DNA from: Pseudomonadota bacterium | GTDB lineage: Bacteria; Myxococcota; Polyangia; Polyangiales; Polyangiaceae | Direction: 5' to 3' | Assembly: GCA_023419055.1 (NCBI GenBank) | Contig: JAEZYO010000225.1 | Location: 1-9,508, forward strand | DNA length: 9,508 nt | Part shown: in pieces, positions 1-7,142 of the stretch | How positions within the stretch are numbered: position 1 is the first letter of the stretch | Layout: each line of letters opens with the position of its first letter | Program-made: the position numbers and the translations under genes | Notes under the pieces: model-generated | What the model saw: only the letters and a program-made list of their open reading frames with translations | What the model was told of the DNA's origin: nothing | Database searches by the model: none

Positions 1-1161
1 ACCAAGCTCTGGTCGAAGAAGCTCGCCGAGGTCCACTTCTGGATCGGGACGCTCGGGATCCTGGTCTACATCGTCGCGATCTACGCGGCCGGCGTGACGC
101 AGGGCCTGATGTGGCGCGCCTTCGACGAGACGGGTCGCCTCGCCTACCCCGACTTCATCGAGACCGTGGTGCGCGTCGTGCCGATGTACTGGGTCCGCGC
201 CATCGGCGGCAGCCTGTACGTCGCCGGGGTGGTGCTCGCGTTCGTGAACCTGCTCATGACCTGGCGCACGCGCCCGGCGCGCTACGACGAGCCCGTCTTC
301 TCGGCGCCTGCGCTTCAGGCGGCCGAGCCGGCTCGCCCTCGGCTCGTCATCCCTCGCCACTCCACCATGGCCGATAGCGGGCACGCGATTCGCTACTTCG
401 CCGAGGCGGCTTGGCACCGCTTCTGGGAGCGCAGGCCGCTCCGCTTCACGATCTTCGTGACGGTGGCGGTGGCGGTGGCGTCACTGCTCGAAATCCTGCC
501 CACCTTCCTGATCCGCTCGAACGTGCCGAGCATCGCGTCCGTCCACCCGTACACGCCGCTCGAGCTCGCCGGCCGCGACATCTACGTGAGCGAGGGCTGC
601 TACAACTGCCACTCGCAGATGGTGCGGCCGATCCGCGCCGAGACCGAGCGCTACGGCGAGTACTCGAAGCCGGGTGAGTTCGTCTACGATCACCCCTTCC
701 AGTGGGGTTCTCGCCGCATCGGCCCCGATCTCCACCGGGTGGGCGGGAAATACCCGGATCTGTGGCACGTGCGGCACCTCCAAGATCCGCCCTCCACGAG
801 CCCGCGCTCCATCATGCCGCCCTACCCCTGGCTCCTGAGCGACGATCTCGATTTCGGCAGTATTCAACACAAGGTCGACGTGATGGCGATGCTGGGGGTG
901 CCCTACGGCGAATCGGTCAACCGGGCCGAGTCCCAGGCGCGCGAGCAGGCCCAGGCGGTGGCGGCCTCCATCGCCGAGCAGGGCGGCCCGCGCGGCCTCG
1001 AAGGCAAGCAAATCGTGGCGCTGGTCGCCTACCTGCAGCGGCTCGGCACCGACATCAAGAAGCTCCCCCCGGTCAAGGCGGCGCCGCAGGGCGAACCTCG
1101 AGCGCAGAAGGACGCGCCCCAGGCAGGAGGAGCAATCGCGACGAAAGGAGTCGTGCCGTGA
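1..1161 (+). CDS. ccoNO: cbb3-type cytochrome c oxidase fused subunits I/II (CcoN C-terminus + CcoO), 5' partial
   Basis: The frame is open from the first base to a TGA at 1159-1161 (386 codons visible). Codons 1 to about 90 match the end of CcoN, the haem-copper catalytic subunit: two hydrophobic helices separated by a loop with MWRAFDETGRLAY. The catalytic His ligands lie upstream of the window. A linker of roughly 30 residues rich in Ala, Pro and Arg follows, then a CcoO-like part: one transmembrane helix (about 146-165), a CYNCH haem c site at codons 200-204 with SQMVRPIRAE after it, and a probable axial Met at codon 272 in IMPPYPWL. CcoO normally starts as a separate protein; here there is no stop codon, and the only nearby ATG (367) has no ribosome binding site, so a true fusion is the best reading. 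The Pro/Ala/Gln/Lys-rich C-terminal tail is unremarkable. CcoO passes electrons from CcoP haem to the CcoN active site on the periplasmic side of the inner membrane. Confidence 0.93.
   Translation, partial: TKLWSKKLAEVHFWIGTLGILVYIVAIYAAGVTQGLMWRAFDETGRLAYPDFIETVVRVVPMYWVRAIGGSLYVAGVVLAFVNLLMTWRTRPARYDEPVFSAPALQAAEPARPRLVIPRHSTMADSGHAIRYFAEAAWHRFWERRPLRFTIFVTVAVAVASLLEILPTFLIRSNVPSIASVHPYTPLELAGRDIYVSEGCYNCHSQMVRPIRAETERYGEYSKPGEFVYDHPFQWGSRRIGPDLHRVGGKYPDLWHVRHLQDPPSTSPRSIMPPYPWLLSDDLDFGSIQHKVDVMAMLGVPYGESVNRAESQAREQAQAVAASIAEQGGPRGLEGKQIVALVAYLQRLGTDIKKLPPVKAAPQGEPRAQKDAPQAGGAIATKGVVP
462..479 (+). repeat. Short tandem repeat GGTGGC x3 inside ccoNO
   Basis: Three perfect copies of GGTGGC encode alternating Val-Ala in the CcoO membrane helix. 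Such a tract could slip by whole 6-base units without breaking the frame. It is probably just a by-product of GC-rich codons for a hydrophobic helix. Confidence 0.6.
1144..1150 (+). promoter_or_regulatory. Ribosome binding site of ccoQ
   Basis: AAAGGAG lies 7 bases before the GTG at 1158. It supports a GTG start for this very short gene, which overlaps the ccoNO stop as GTGA. Confidence 0.75.
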
Positions 1162-1328
1162 AGCTCAGTGACGTGATGTCGAGCGCTGGCCTTTCCGTCT
1201 ACGCGGAGGTCGCGCTGGTCCTGTTCCTCGTCGTCTTCGCCGGCGTGGCGGTGAAGCTCTTCCTCGGGAAGCCTGATCCGAGCCTCGCGCGGCTGCCGCT
1301 CGAGCAGGACTCCACGGAGGGCGAATGA
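1158..1328 (+). CDS. ccoQ: cbb3 oxidase small membrane subunit CcoQ-like
   Basis: This 56-residue protein starts with GTG, overlapping the upstream stop by 4 bases (GTGA), and has a good ribosome binding site. It has one membrane helix at about residues 16-36 (AEVALVLFLVVFAGVAVKLF) followed by a short polar tail with KPDPSLARLPLEQD. That architecture and the position between ccoO and ccoP are those of CcoQ/FixQ, a non-catalytic subunit that stabilises CcoP binding to the CcoNO core. CcoQ sequences are poorly conserved, so the call rests on size, single helix and gene order rather than on diagnostic residues. The stop overlaps the ccoP start as ATGA. Confidence 0.82.
   Translation: MKLSDVMSSAGLSVYAEVALVLFLVVFAGVAVKLFLGKPDPSLARLPLEQDSTEGE
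1316..1320 (+). promoter_or_regulatory. Ribosome binding site of ccoP
   Basis: GGAGG lies 4 bases before the ATG at 1325 and 10 bases before a second in-frame ATG at 1331. Neither spacing is ideal, so the start could be either; the two proteins differ by only two residues. Confidence 0.6.
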
Positions 1329-1921
1329 CCATGAACGACTCCCTTCCGAACGCCGAGGCCGACGAAGAAAAGCTGCTCCACCACGAGTACGACGGGATTC
1401 GCGAGTACGACAACCCGCTCCCGGGTTGGTGGAAGAAGATCTGGTTTCTGAGCTTCCTCTTCTCGATCGGGTACTTCGTTCACTATCACCTGACCGGTAA
1501 CGGGAGCTCCGTCGAGCAGGACTACACGCTCGAAATGAGCGCGGCGCGTGAAGAGCGAGCCAAGGCGCTCGTCGGGGCGAAGGTGACGCCCGAGGGGCTC
1601 GAGAAGTTGATGGCCGATCCGGCGCTGATGGGCGACGCGTCGCGCCTCTTCACCGAGCGCTGCGCGCCGTGTCACGCCGATCGCGGCCAGGGCTTGATCG
1701 GACCGAACCTGACCGACAAGTACTGGCTCCACGGCTCGGGGAGCCTGATGGACATCTACGAGCTCGTGAACCAGGGCGTACCGGACAAGGGCATGCCGGC
1801 CTGGGGCACGCAGCTCAGCCCGGCGGAGGTGCAGAAGCTCGCGGCGTTGGTCGGAAGCTTCCGTGCGCTCGACCTGCCGGGTAAGGCCCCCCAGGGCGTG
1901 CTCGTGTCCGCGAAGCAGTGA
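1325..1921 (+). CDS. ccoP: cbb3 oxidase subunit III CcoP, short monohaem form
   Basis: This 198-residue membrane-anchored cytochrome c brings electrons from soluble or membrane cytochromes c to CcoO. The N-terminus carries the typical CcoP signature: acidic residues, then HEYDGIREYDNPLPGWW (about residues 20-36), then a single helix at about 37-54. A periplasmic haem domain follows with one CAPCH at residues 113-117, a GPNLTDKYWLHG block, and an axial Met at 157 in KGMPAWG. Well-studied CcoP/FixP proteins are about 290-310 residues long with two CXXCH sites; here only one exists and the protein is about 100 residues shorter. The frame is intact with no trace of a second haem site before the stop, so this looks like a natural monohaem form rather than a damaged gene. 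It overlaps ccoQ by ATGA and is followed 7 bases later by ccoG. Confidence 0.93.
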   Translation: MTMNDSLPNAEADEEKLLHHEYDGIREYDNPLPGWWKKIWFLSFLFSIGYFVHYHLTGNGSSVEQDYTLEMSAAREERAKALVGAKVTPEGLEKLMADPALMGDASRLFTERCAPCHADRGQGLIGPNLTDKYWLHGSGSLMDIYELVNQGVPDKGMPAWGTQLSPAEVQKLAALVGSFRALDLPGKAPQGVLVSAKQ

Positions 1922-1928
1922 GCCGAAC

Positions 1929-3293
1929 ATGGCCGCCATCGCCAAAGAACGCGTGCTCCCCACGCTGAACCCCGACGGAACGCGGCGCCGCTTGCGTCCC
2001 ACGTTGTCCCGAGGTCGCTGGTACCGGGCTCGCCGGGCGGTCGCCTACGCGCTGATGCTCCTGTTCCTCGTGGTGCCGTGGCTCGAGATCGGCGGGAGAC
2101 CTCTTTTGAGGCTCGACATCACGCACCGCCAGTTCGGCTTCTTGGGCCGCACGTTCCTGCCCACGGACGGTGCGCTCCTGATGCTGCTGCTGCTCGCGAT
2201 CTTCATCGGCATCGTCTGGCTGACGGCGCTCGTCGGCCGCGCGTGGTGCGGGTTCGGCTGTCCGCAGACGGTGTACCTCGAGTTCCTCTTCCGGCCGATC
2301 GAGCGCTTCTTCGAGCGCGGGAGCGGCGCCAAGAGCCCGCTGCGGCGCGCCGCGAAGCAGCTCGCCTTCGCGGCGCTCTCGGTGCTGCTCGCCAACGTCT
2401 TCCTCTCCTATTTCGTCGCGCCGAAGACGTTGCTCGGCTGGCTCGGGCAGTCGCCTCTCGAGCATTTCACGCCGTTCCTGGTGGTCGCGGTCACGAGCGC
2501 GCTCGTCTACGCGGACTTCGCGTACTTCCGCGAGCAGATGTGCACCGTGGCCTGCCCGTACGCGCGCCTGCAGTCGGCGCTGCTCGACGCGGACTCGCTG
2601 GTCGTCGGCTACGACGCTCGACGCGGAGAGCGCCGCGGCCGCGGTAAGGACCGAACGAACCTCGGAGACTGCATCGACTGCGGCGCCTGCGTCGCGACGT
2701 GTCCGACGGGCATCGATATTCGTGACGGCTTGCAGCTCGAGTGCATCGCGTGCGCCCAGTGCGTGGACGCGTGCGACCGCATCATGACCCGAGTGAAGAA
2801 GCCGACGGGCCTACTTCGCTACGCCTCACCAGGCTGGTTCGAGACCGAAAAGCCCTGGCGCCTCGCTCGACTGCGCACCGTGATCTACCCGGCGATTCTC
2901 CTCGCCATCGCTGTCGCGCTGTTCGCTTTCAGCGCCGGGGCGGCGCGGGCTCAGGTGACGCTCCTGCGCGGGACAGGAGCCCCGTTCGAACGACAGGGCG
3001 ACGAGATCGTCAATCAGATCCGGCTCAAGATCGAGAACCGCGGCTCCGACTCACGCCGCTACCACCTCGCGCTCGAGGGCGCCCAGGGGGTGCGCTTGAT
3101 CGCTCCGATGAACCCGCTCACCGTTCCGGGCGGAGAGCAGCGAGTCACGAGCGTCTTCGCGCTCGCCCGGCCCACGCAGTTCCAGAACGGTGAGCTCGAC
3201 GCCACGCTCAGGGTTCGCGACGACGTCGACTTCGATCTCGGCTTGCCGTGCCGCCTGCTCGGCCCGCAGTCACCCGCGGGAGATACACGATGA
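1929..3293 (+). CDS. ccoG: Cytochrome c oxidase accessory protein CcoG (RdxA/FixG family 4Fe-4S membrane protein)
   Basis: The protein has 454 residues, near the family norm. About four N-terminal helices (roughly 37-53, 80-102, 138-158, 178-200) come first, with the family motif GRAWCGFGCPQT (Cys 107 and 111) after helix 2 and CTVACPYAR (Cys 205 and 209) after helix 4. A dicluster ferredoxin segment follows: CIDCGACVATCP (Cys 248, 251, 254, 258) and CIACAQCVDAC (Cys 272, 275, 278, 282). A fifth helix at about 318-338 leads to a C-terminal Ig-like FixG domain. CcoG is needed for cbb3 biogenesis and has been implicated in copper reduction and handling in the membrane; that role is family knowledge. 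The ATG at 1929 was chosen because it is the first in-frame start after the ccoP stop; its ribosome binding site is weak, so it may depend on coupling to ccoP. The stop overlaps the ccoH start (ATGA). Confidence 0.95.
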   Translation: MAAIAKERVLPTLNPDGTRRRLRPTLSRGRWYRARRAVAYALMLLFLVVPWLEIGGRPLLRLDITHRQFGFLGRTFLPTDGALLMLLLLAIFIGIVWLTALVGRAWCGFGCPQTVYLEFLFRPIERFFERGSGAKSPLRRAAKQLAFAALSVLLANVFLSYFVAPKTLLGWLGQSPLEHFTPFLVVAVTSALVYADFAYFREQMCTVACPYARLQSALLDADSLVVGYDARRGERRGRGKDRTNLGDCIDCGACVATCPTGIDIRDGLQLECIACAQCVDACDRIMTRVKKPTGLLRYASPGWFETEKPWRLARLRTVIYPAILLAIAVALFAFSAGAARAQVTLLRGTGAPFERQGDEIVNQIRLKIENRGSDSRRYHLALEGAQGVRLIAPMNPLTVPGGEQRVTSVFALARPTQFQNGELDATLRVRDDVDFDLGLPCRLLGPQSPAGDTR

Positions 3294-3784
3294 AGACACT
3301 GACTGAGCGCGTCTGGGATGGGCGCTGGGCCCTCGCTCCGGTGGCCCTGCTGCTCGGGTGCGTCGGAGGGCTCGCCGCCATGGCGTCGATCGCCGCCGAC
3401 GATCCCTCGTTTTCGCTCGAGCCGCGCTACTACGACAAGGCCGTCCACTGGGACCAGGAGCAAGCCCGAAAGGCCGAGAGCGCGAGGCTCGGCTGGAAGC
3501 TCGAAGCTCGCGTCGCGCCCGCGGAGAGGGGCTCGAAGCTCTTGGCCGTGGTCACGAGAGCCGACGGGAGCCCGCTCACCGGCGCTCGGGTCGAAGTGGA
3601 GGCCTTCGCGAACGCTCGCGCCGGCGAGATCCGGCGCCTACGCCTCGAGCCGGGCAAGCCAGGCGAGTACGCGGCTCGCCTCGACGCGGCGCGCCCCGGG
3701 CTCTGGGAGTTCCGCTTCCAGGTCGAACACGGCGGCGCTCACTATGCCACGGTCGCCCGCGCCGACGTCGGGAGCGGACGATGA
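3290..3784 (+). CDS. ccoH: cbb3 oxidase assembly protein CcoH (FixH family)
   Basis: This 164-residue protein has a short cytoplasmic N-terminus, one membrane helix at about residues 14-36, and then a periplasmic domain. Just after the helix it shows LEPRYYDKAVHWDQEQARK and LGWKLE, the pattern of FixH/CcoH proteins (a Tyr-Tyr pair, a Trp-Asp/Asn, then Leu-Gly-Trp). The remainder is a predicted beta-rich domain of about 100 residues. CcoH interacts with cbb3 assembly intermediates and stabilises the complex; it lies here in the usual ccoGHIS order. The ATG at 3290 has GGGAG (3278-3282) 7 bases upstream and overlaps the ccoG stop, while earlier in-frame starts would run deep into ccoG. Confidence 0.9.
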   Translation: MKTLTERVWDGRWALAPVALLLGCVGGLAAMASIAADDPSFSLEPRYYDKAVHWDQEQARKAESARLGWKLEARVAPAERGSKLLAVVTRADGSPLTGARVEVEAFANARAGEIRRLRLEPGKPGEYAARLDAARPGLWEFRFQVEHGGAHYATVARADVGSGR

Positions 3785-4509
3785 CTCCGGCGGTGCTCTT
3801 GCCCGTAGCGCTCGCGAGCCTGCTCGGCAGCGTGCACTGCGCCGGGATGTGCGGTGGATTCGTCGGGGCCTACGCCGGCGACGGTGCCCGGCGGGGCATG
3901 GCGAGCCACCTTGCCTACAACACGGGCAGGCTCGTGACGTACACGACCATCGGCGCGCTCTCCGGAGCGCTCGGCGGCGCGCTGGACGTCGCGGGTCAGA
4001 GCGTGGGGCTCGGGCGAGTGGCAGCCGTCTTCACCGGCGTCACCCTCGTGCTCTTCGGAGCGGCTCGCCTGTGGCGCGGCCCACGTCTCATCACGCTTCG
4101 CTCGAGCGAGCCGCGAGGCCCGGTGCGCGTGCTGGGAGCGCTGCTCGCGCGGGTTCACGCGCAGCCGCGCGCGCTACGCGCTCTCTTGCTCGGGCTCGGA
4201 ACGACGCTCCTCCCTTGCGGCTGGCTCTACTCGTTCGTCGCCGTCGCGGCGGGCAGCGGGAGCGCGGTACACGGCGCCGCGCTGATGGCGGCGTTCTGGC
4301 TCGGCACCCTGCCGGCTCTCTTGGGGGTCGGGCTGTCGTTCGGTTGGCTCGGAGCTCGGCTCCGCGCTCACCTGCCCCGGATCGCCGCACTGACCTCGGT
4401 GGTGCTCGGGCTGGTCACCCTGGGGCTTCGGGCCCTCCCGTCTACCTCCGAGGAAGCGGGGCCGGCGCAGGTGGTCGACTGCCCCTTCCACGAGTCGAGC
4501 GCGCCATGA
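3781..4509 (+). CDS. Sulfite exporter TauE/SafE-like, DsbD_2-type polytopic membrane protein
   Basis: This 242-residue protein has about six hydrophobic segments. The first helix holds GSVHCAGMCGG (His 19, Cys 20, Cys 24), and the second half has a helix with LLPCGW (Cys 146). This two-repeat layout with Cys in matching helices is that of the DsbD_2 / 'urease accessory protein UreH-like transmembrane' family, distantly related to CcdA/DsbD, often annotated as sulfite exporter TauE/SafE. Genes of this type are common between ccoH and ccoI in cbb3 operons. A role in thiol-disulfide or copper/metal movement for oxidase assembly is inference; a sulfite-export function is not supported by context. 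The C-terminal tail ends in VVDCPFHESS (Cys 234, His 237), a possible soft-metal ligand pair. The ATG at 3781 overlaps the ccoH stop and has GGGAG (3770-3774) 6 bases upstream. Confidence 0.85.
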   Translation: MTPAVLLPVALASLLGSVHCAGMCGGFVGAYAGDGARRGMASHLAYNTGRLVTYTTIGALSGALGGALDVAGQSVGLGRVAAVFTGVTLVLFGAARLWRGPRLITLRSSEPRGPVRVLGALLARVHAQPRALRALLLGLGTTLLPCGWLYSFVAVAAGSGSAVHGAALMAAFWLGTLPALLGVGLSFGWLGARLRAHLPRIAALTSVVLGLVTLGLRALPSTSEEAGPAQVVDCPFHESSAP

Positions 4510-6947
4510 CGACCGCGGTCATCGAGAGCGTTCTCCCGAGCCGCGCGGCGAGGCACTGCGCGCATTGTGGCAACGCCGTCGAGCTCGACGCTGCAGGCGA
4601 TGACGAGCTCTTCTGTTGCACGGGCTGCAGAACGGCTCACGCCTTGATCGCGAGCGCGGGGCTCGGTGCGTATTACGCGCAGCGTGACGGGTCGCTCGGG
4701 CTCGCACCGCAAACGGCGCGAAGCTACGCGGAGTTCGACGAGGCAGGCTTCCGAAACCGCTACGTCTCGAGCTCCGCAGAAGGCGAGAGGCTCGAGCTGT
4801 TCCTCGAAGGCCTGCATTGCAGCGCGTGTGTCTGGCTGCTCGAGCGGCTCCCCAAGCTCGTGGACGGCGTGTCCCGCGCGACGCTGGACGTCGGTCGCGG
4901 GGCCCTGGAAGTAAGCTTCGACCCCGAGCGCACGCGTCCGAGCGCGATCGCCCGCACGCTCCACGGTCTCGGCTATCCCCCGCACCCCGCCGCCGCGGGG
5001 CGGAACGCCGCTCAAGGCGAACGAGAGCGGGGTCTGCTCGTCCGCATCGGTGTCGCGGGCGCTCTCGCCGGCAACGTGATGCTGATGGGGCTCGCGCTCT
5101 ATAGCGGCGAGCACCACGGCATGGAGCCCGCTTTCCTCGCGCTCTTTCGCTGGGGCAGCCTGCTGCTCGCCTTTCCGTCAGTCTTCTACTGCGCGGGCGT
5201 CTTCTTCGAGGGCGCCGCGAAGGCGCTCCGGCATCGCGCGCCTCACATGGACCTCCCGGTCAGCATCGGGATCCTGGTCGGGTTCTCGGGCAGCCTCTGG
5301 AACACCCTGCAGGGTCGGGGTGACGTCTACTTCGACTCCATCACGGTGCTGATCTTCTTGCTGCTCGTGGGGCGCTACCTCCAGCAGAGTCACCACCGGC
5401 GCGCCACTCGCGCGGCCGAGCTCGTCGCCGCGCTGGCTCCGGATCGCGCTCACCTCGTGAAGGACGGCGAGGTGCGGGACGTCTCGCCGGAGACGCTCGA
5501 GGCGGGCTCCGAGATCGAGGTTTTGCCCGGCGAACGGGTGCCCGCGGACGGCGTCGTGCTCGAGGGCTCGTCGAGCCTCGACACTTCGTGGCTCACGGGA
5601 GAATCACTGCCGGAGCTCGTCACCCCCGGCGCGCCGGTACAGGCCGGGAGCCAGAACCTCTCGAGCGTGCTCCGGGTGCGCGTGGAAGCGAGCGGCGCCC
5701 GCACGCGACTCGGACGCTTGCTCGAGAGCGTCGAGCGAGCACAGCGCGAGCGCGCACCCATCGTGCGCCTCGCCGATCGCGTCGCCGGCTACTTCGTCTT
5801 CGTCATCCTCGGGCTCGCCGCGCTCACCTTCGCACTCTGGCGCTGGCTCGACCCGGGCCACGCTCTCGACCACACGGTCGCGCTCCTGGTGGTGACTTGC
5901 CCGTGCGCCCTCGGCATGGCAACGCCCCTCGCCGTGAGCGTCGCGCTGCGCCGTGCAGCGAAGGCCGGCATCCTCTTCAAAGGCGGCGAGTTCATCGAGG
6001 CGCTCGCTCGTCCCGCGACGATCGCCTTCGACAAGACCGGCACCCTCACCGTCGGTCGCCTGGAGCTTCGCTCGTTCGTGGGTGATTCGAGCGCGGTCCC
6101 GCTCCTTTTGGCCGCAGAAGCGCGCTCGTGCCACCCGATCGCGCGCGCGGTTTCACGCGCGTTCCGGGAGACGCAGGCCCCCGTCGCGAGCACCATCGAG
6201 GAAACGCCCGGAGGCGGCGTGTGCGCGCTGGTGGAGGGTCGCGAGGTCCTCGTGGGCTCGCTCGAGTTCGCGGAGGGGCGAGGCGCTCGCGTGCCGGCTT
6301 CCCTCCGCGAGGAGCTCGCTCGCGTCACGAGCGCGGGTACGACGTCACTCGTCGTGGTCATCGACGGCGAAGCACGGGGCGTAGCAAGCTTCGCTGACCA
6401 GCTCCGCGACGACACCCGCGAGAGCCTCGAGGCGCTCCGCGAGCTCGGCTACCGAATCGCCGTTCTCTCGGGTGATCGCCCGGAGGTGGTGACGAAGGTG
6501 ACGGGGGACCTCGGCGCCCTGGTAGAAGCCAGAGGCGGCATGACCCCCGAGTCCAAGCTCGCCTGGGTCGAGGGCGCGCAGAAGAGCGGCCCCGTGGTCA
6601 TGGTGGGCGACGGAGTGAACGACGCCGCCGCGCTCTCGGCCGCGGACGTCGGGATCGCCGTGCATGGCGGCGCCGAAGCCAGCCTGGCAGCGGCCCATGT
6701 CTTCACCACCGAGGGCGGCGTCAGCCGCGTGCTCGAAGCCGTGCGAGGGGCGCGCCGCACGCTCCGGGTGATCCACGCGGGGCTCACGCTTTCGCTCGCG
6801 TACAACGCCGCCGGCGTCGCCCTGGCAATCACGGGTCACCTGTCGCCGCTCGTGGCGGCGATCTTGATGCCCGTTTCGTCCCTCACGGTCGTCAGCCAGG
6901 CGCTCTACGCTAGGAGCTTCGACCGGGATCGAAGAGGTACTCCATGA
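4506..6947 (+). CDS. ccoI: Cu+-translocating P1B-1-type ATPase CcoI (FixI/CopA2 family)
   Basis: This 813-residue P-type ATPase should export Cu+ across the inner membrane for cbb3 assembly. Domains in order: a Cys-rich N-terminal metal-binding segment typical of CcoI (CAHC at 18-21, CCTGC at 37-41); a heavy-metal-associated domain with LHCSAC (Cys 105, 108); membrane helices from about residue 175; an actuator loop with TGES at 364-367; CPC at 465-467 in the transport helix; the phosphorylation site DKTGT with Asp 509; the nucleotide-domain SCHP motif; GDGVND at 701-706; and last helices with Tyr 766-Asn 767 and Met 788 with Ser 791-792, the residue types that bind Cu+ in CopA. All catalytic motifs are intact. 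Copper specificity follows from CPC plus YN and M..SS; the role in oxidase assembly rather than detoxification follows from the N-terminal domain and position. The ATG overlaps the upstream stop (ATGA), and its ribosome binding site is weak. Confidence 0.96.
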   Translation: MTTAVIESVLPSRAARHCAHCGNAVELDAAGDDELFCCTGCRTAHALIASAGLGAYYAQRDGSLGLAPQTARSYAEFDEAGFRNRYVSSSAEGERLELFLEGLHCSACVWLLERLPKLVDGVSRATLDVGRGALEVSFDPERTRPSAIARTLHGLGYPPHPAAAGRNAAQGERERGLLVRIGVAGALAGNVMLMGLALYSGEHHGMEPAFLALFRWGSLLLAFPSVFYCAGVFFEGAAKALRHRAPHMDLPVSIGILVGFSGSLWNTLQGRGDVYFDSITVLIFLLLVGRYLQQSHHRRATRAAELVAALAPDRAHLVKDGEVRDVSPETLEAGSEIEVLPGERVPADGVVLEGSSSLDTSWLTGESLPELVTPGAPVQAGSQNLSSVLRVRVEASGARTRLGRLLESVERAQRERAPIVRLADRVAGYFVFVILGLAALTFALWRWLDPGHALDHTVALLVVTCPCALGMATPLAVSVALRRAAKAGILFKGGEFIEALARPATIAFDKTGTLTVGRLELRSFVGDSSAVPLLLAAEARSCHPIARAVSRAFRETQAPVASTIEETPGGGVCALVEGREVLVGSLEFAEGRGARVPASLREELARVTSAGTTSLVVVIDGEARGVASFADQLRDDTRESLEALRELGYRIAVLSGDRPEVVTKVTGDLGALVEARGGMTPESKLAWVEGAQKSGPVVMVGDGVNDAAALSAADVGIAVHGGAEASLAAAHVFTTEGGVSRVLEAVRGARRTLRVIHAGLTLSLAYNAAGVALAITGHLSPLVAAILMPVSSLTVVSQALYARSFDRDRRGTP
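6933..6937 (+). promoter_or_regulatory. Ribosome binding site of ccoS
   Basis: AGAGG lies 6 bases before the ATG at 6944, inside the last codons of ccoI, and supports the overlapping start. Confidence 0.6.
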
Positions 6948-7132
6948 GCGTGTTGTTCGTGATCCTCCCTCTGGCGCTCGTCTTGTCCGCGGGGGCAGCC
7001 TTCGCCTTCGTCTGGGCCACACGGCGCGGCCAGTTCGACGACATCGAGACCCCTGCCGTGCGCCTGCTGTGTGACGAGCTCCCCGAAAGCGGCGAGCGGC
7101 AGCCGGAAGCGGGAGCCTCCGACCTCGGGTAG
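6944..7132 (+). CDS. ccoS: cbb3 oxidase maturation protein CcoS
   Basis: This 62-residue protein has one N-terminal membrane helix (about residues 3-24) followed by WATRRGQFDDIETPAVRLL. The Gly-Gln-Phe-Asp-Asp-hydrophobic-Glu-x-Pro-Ala block is the CcoS signature. CcoS is required for cofactor insertion (haem b and CuB) into CcoN, though its mechanism is unknown. It overlaps ccoI by 4 bases (ATGA), as expected for the ccoIS pair. The C-terminal 15 residues are polar and variable. It is followed after 10 bases by the second ATPase gene. Confidence 0.92.
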   Translation: MSVLFVILPLALVLSAGAAFAFVWATRRGQFDDIETPAVRLLCDELPESGERQPEAGASDLG

Positions 7133-7142
7133 AGTGCGGGGC

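Noticed and set aside
481..1011. Minus-strand open frame of 176 codons opposite ccoNO
   Set aside because: It is the shadow of the CcoO haem domain; no motif, no ribosome binding site, and Arg/Ala/Gly/His-rich composition.
367..1161. A separate ccoO gene starting at the ATG at 367
   Set aside because: There is no stop between CcoN and this ATG, no ribosome binding site before it, and the frame is continuous, so a fusion is simpler.
3781..4509. Annotation as a true sulfite exporter
   Set aside because: The paired membrane cysteines and position between ccoH and ccoI fit the DsbD_2-type group linked to oxidase assembly; no sulfur-metabolism genes are nearby.
7133..7142. Possible promoter or terminator between ccoS and the second ATPase
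   Set aside because: Only 10 bases lie between the genes and no -10/-35, operator or hairpin is visible there.
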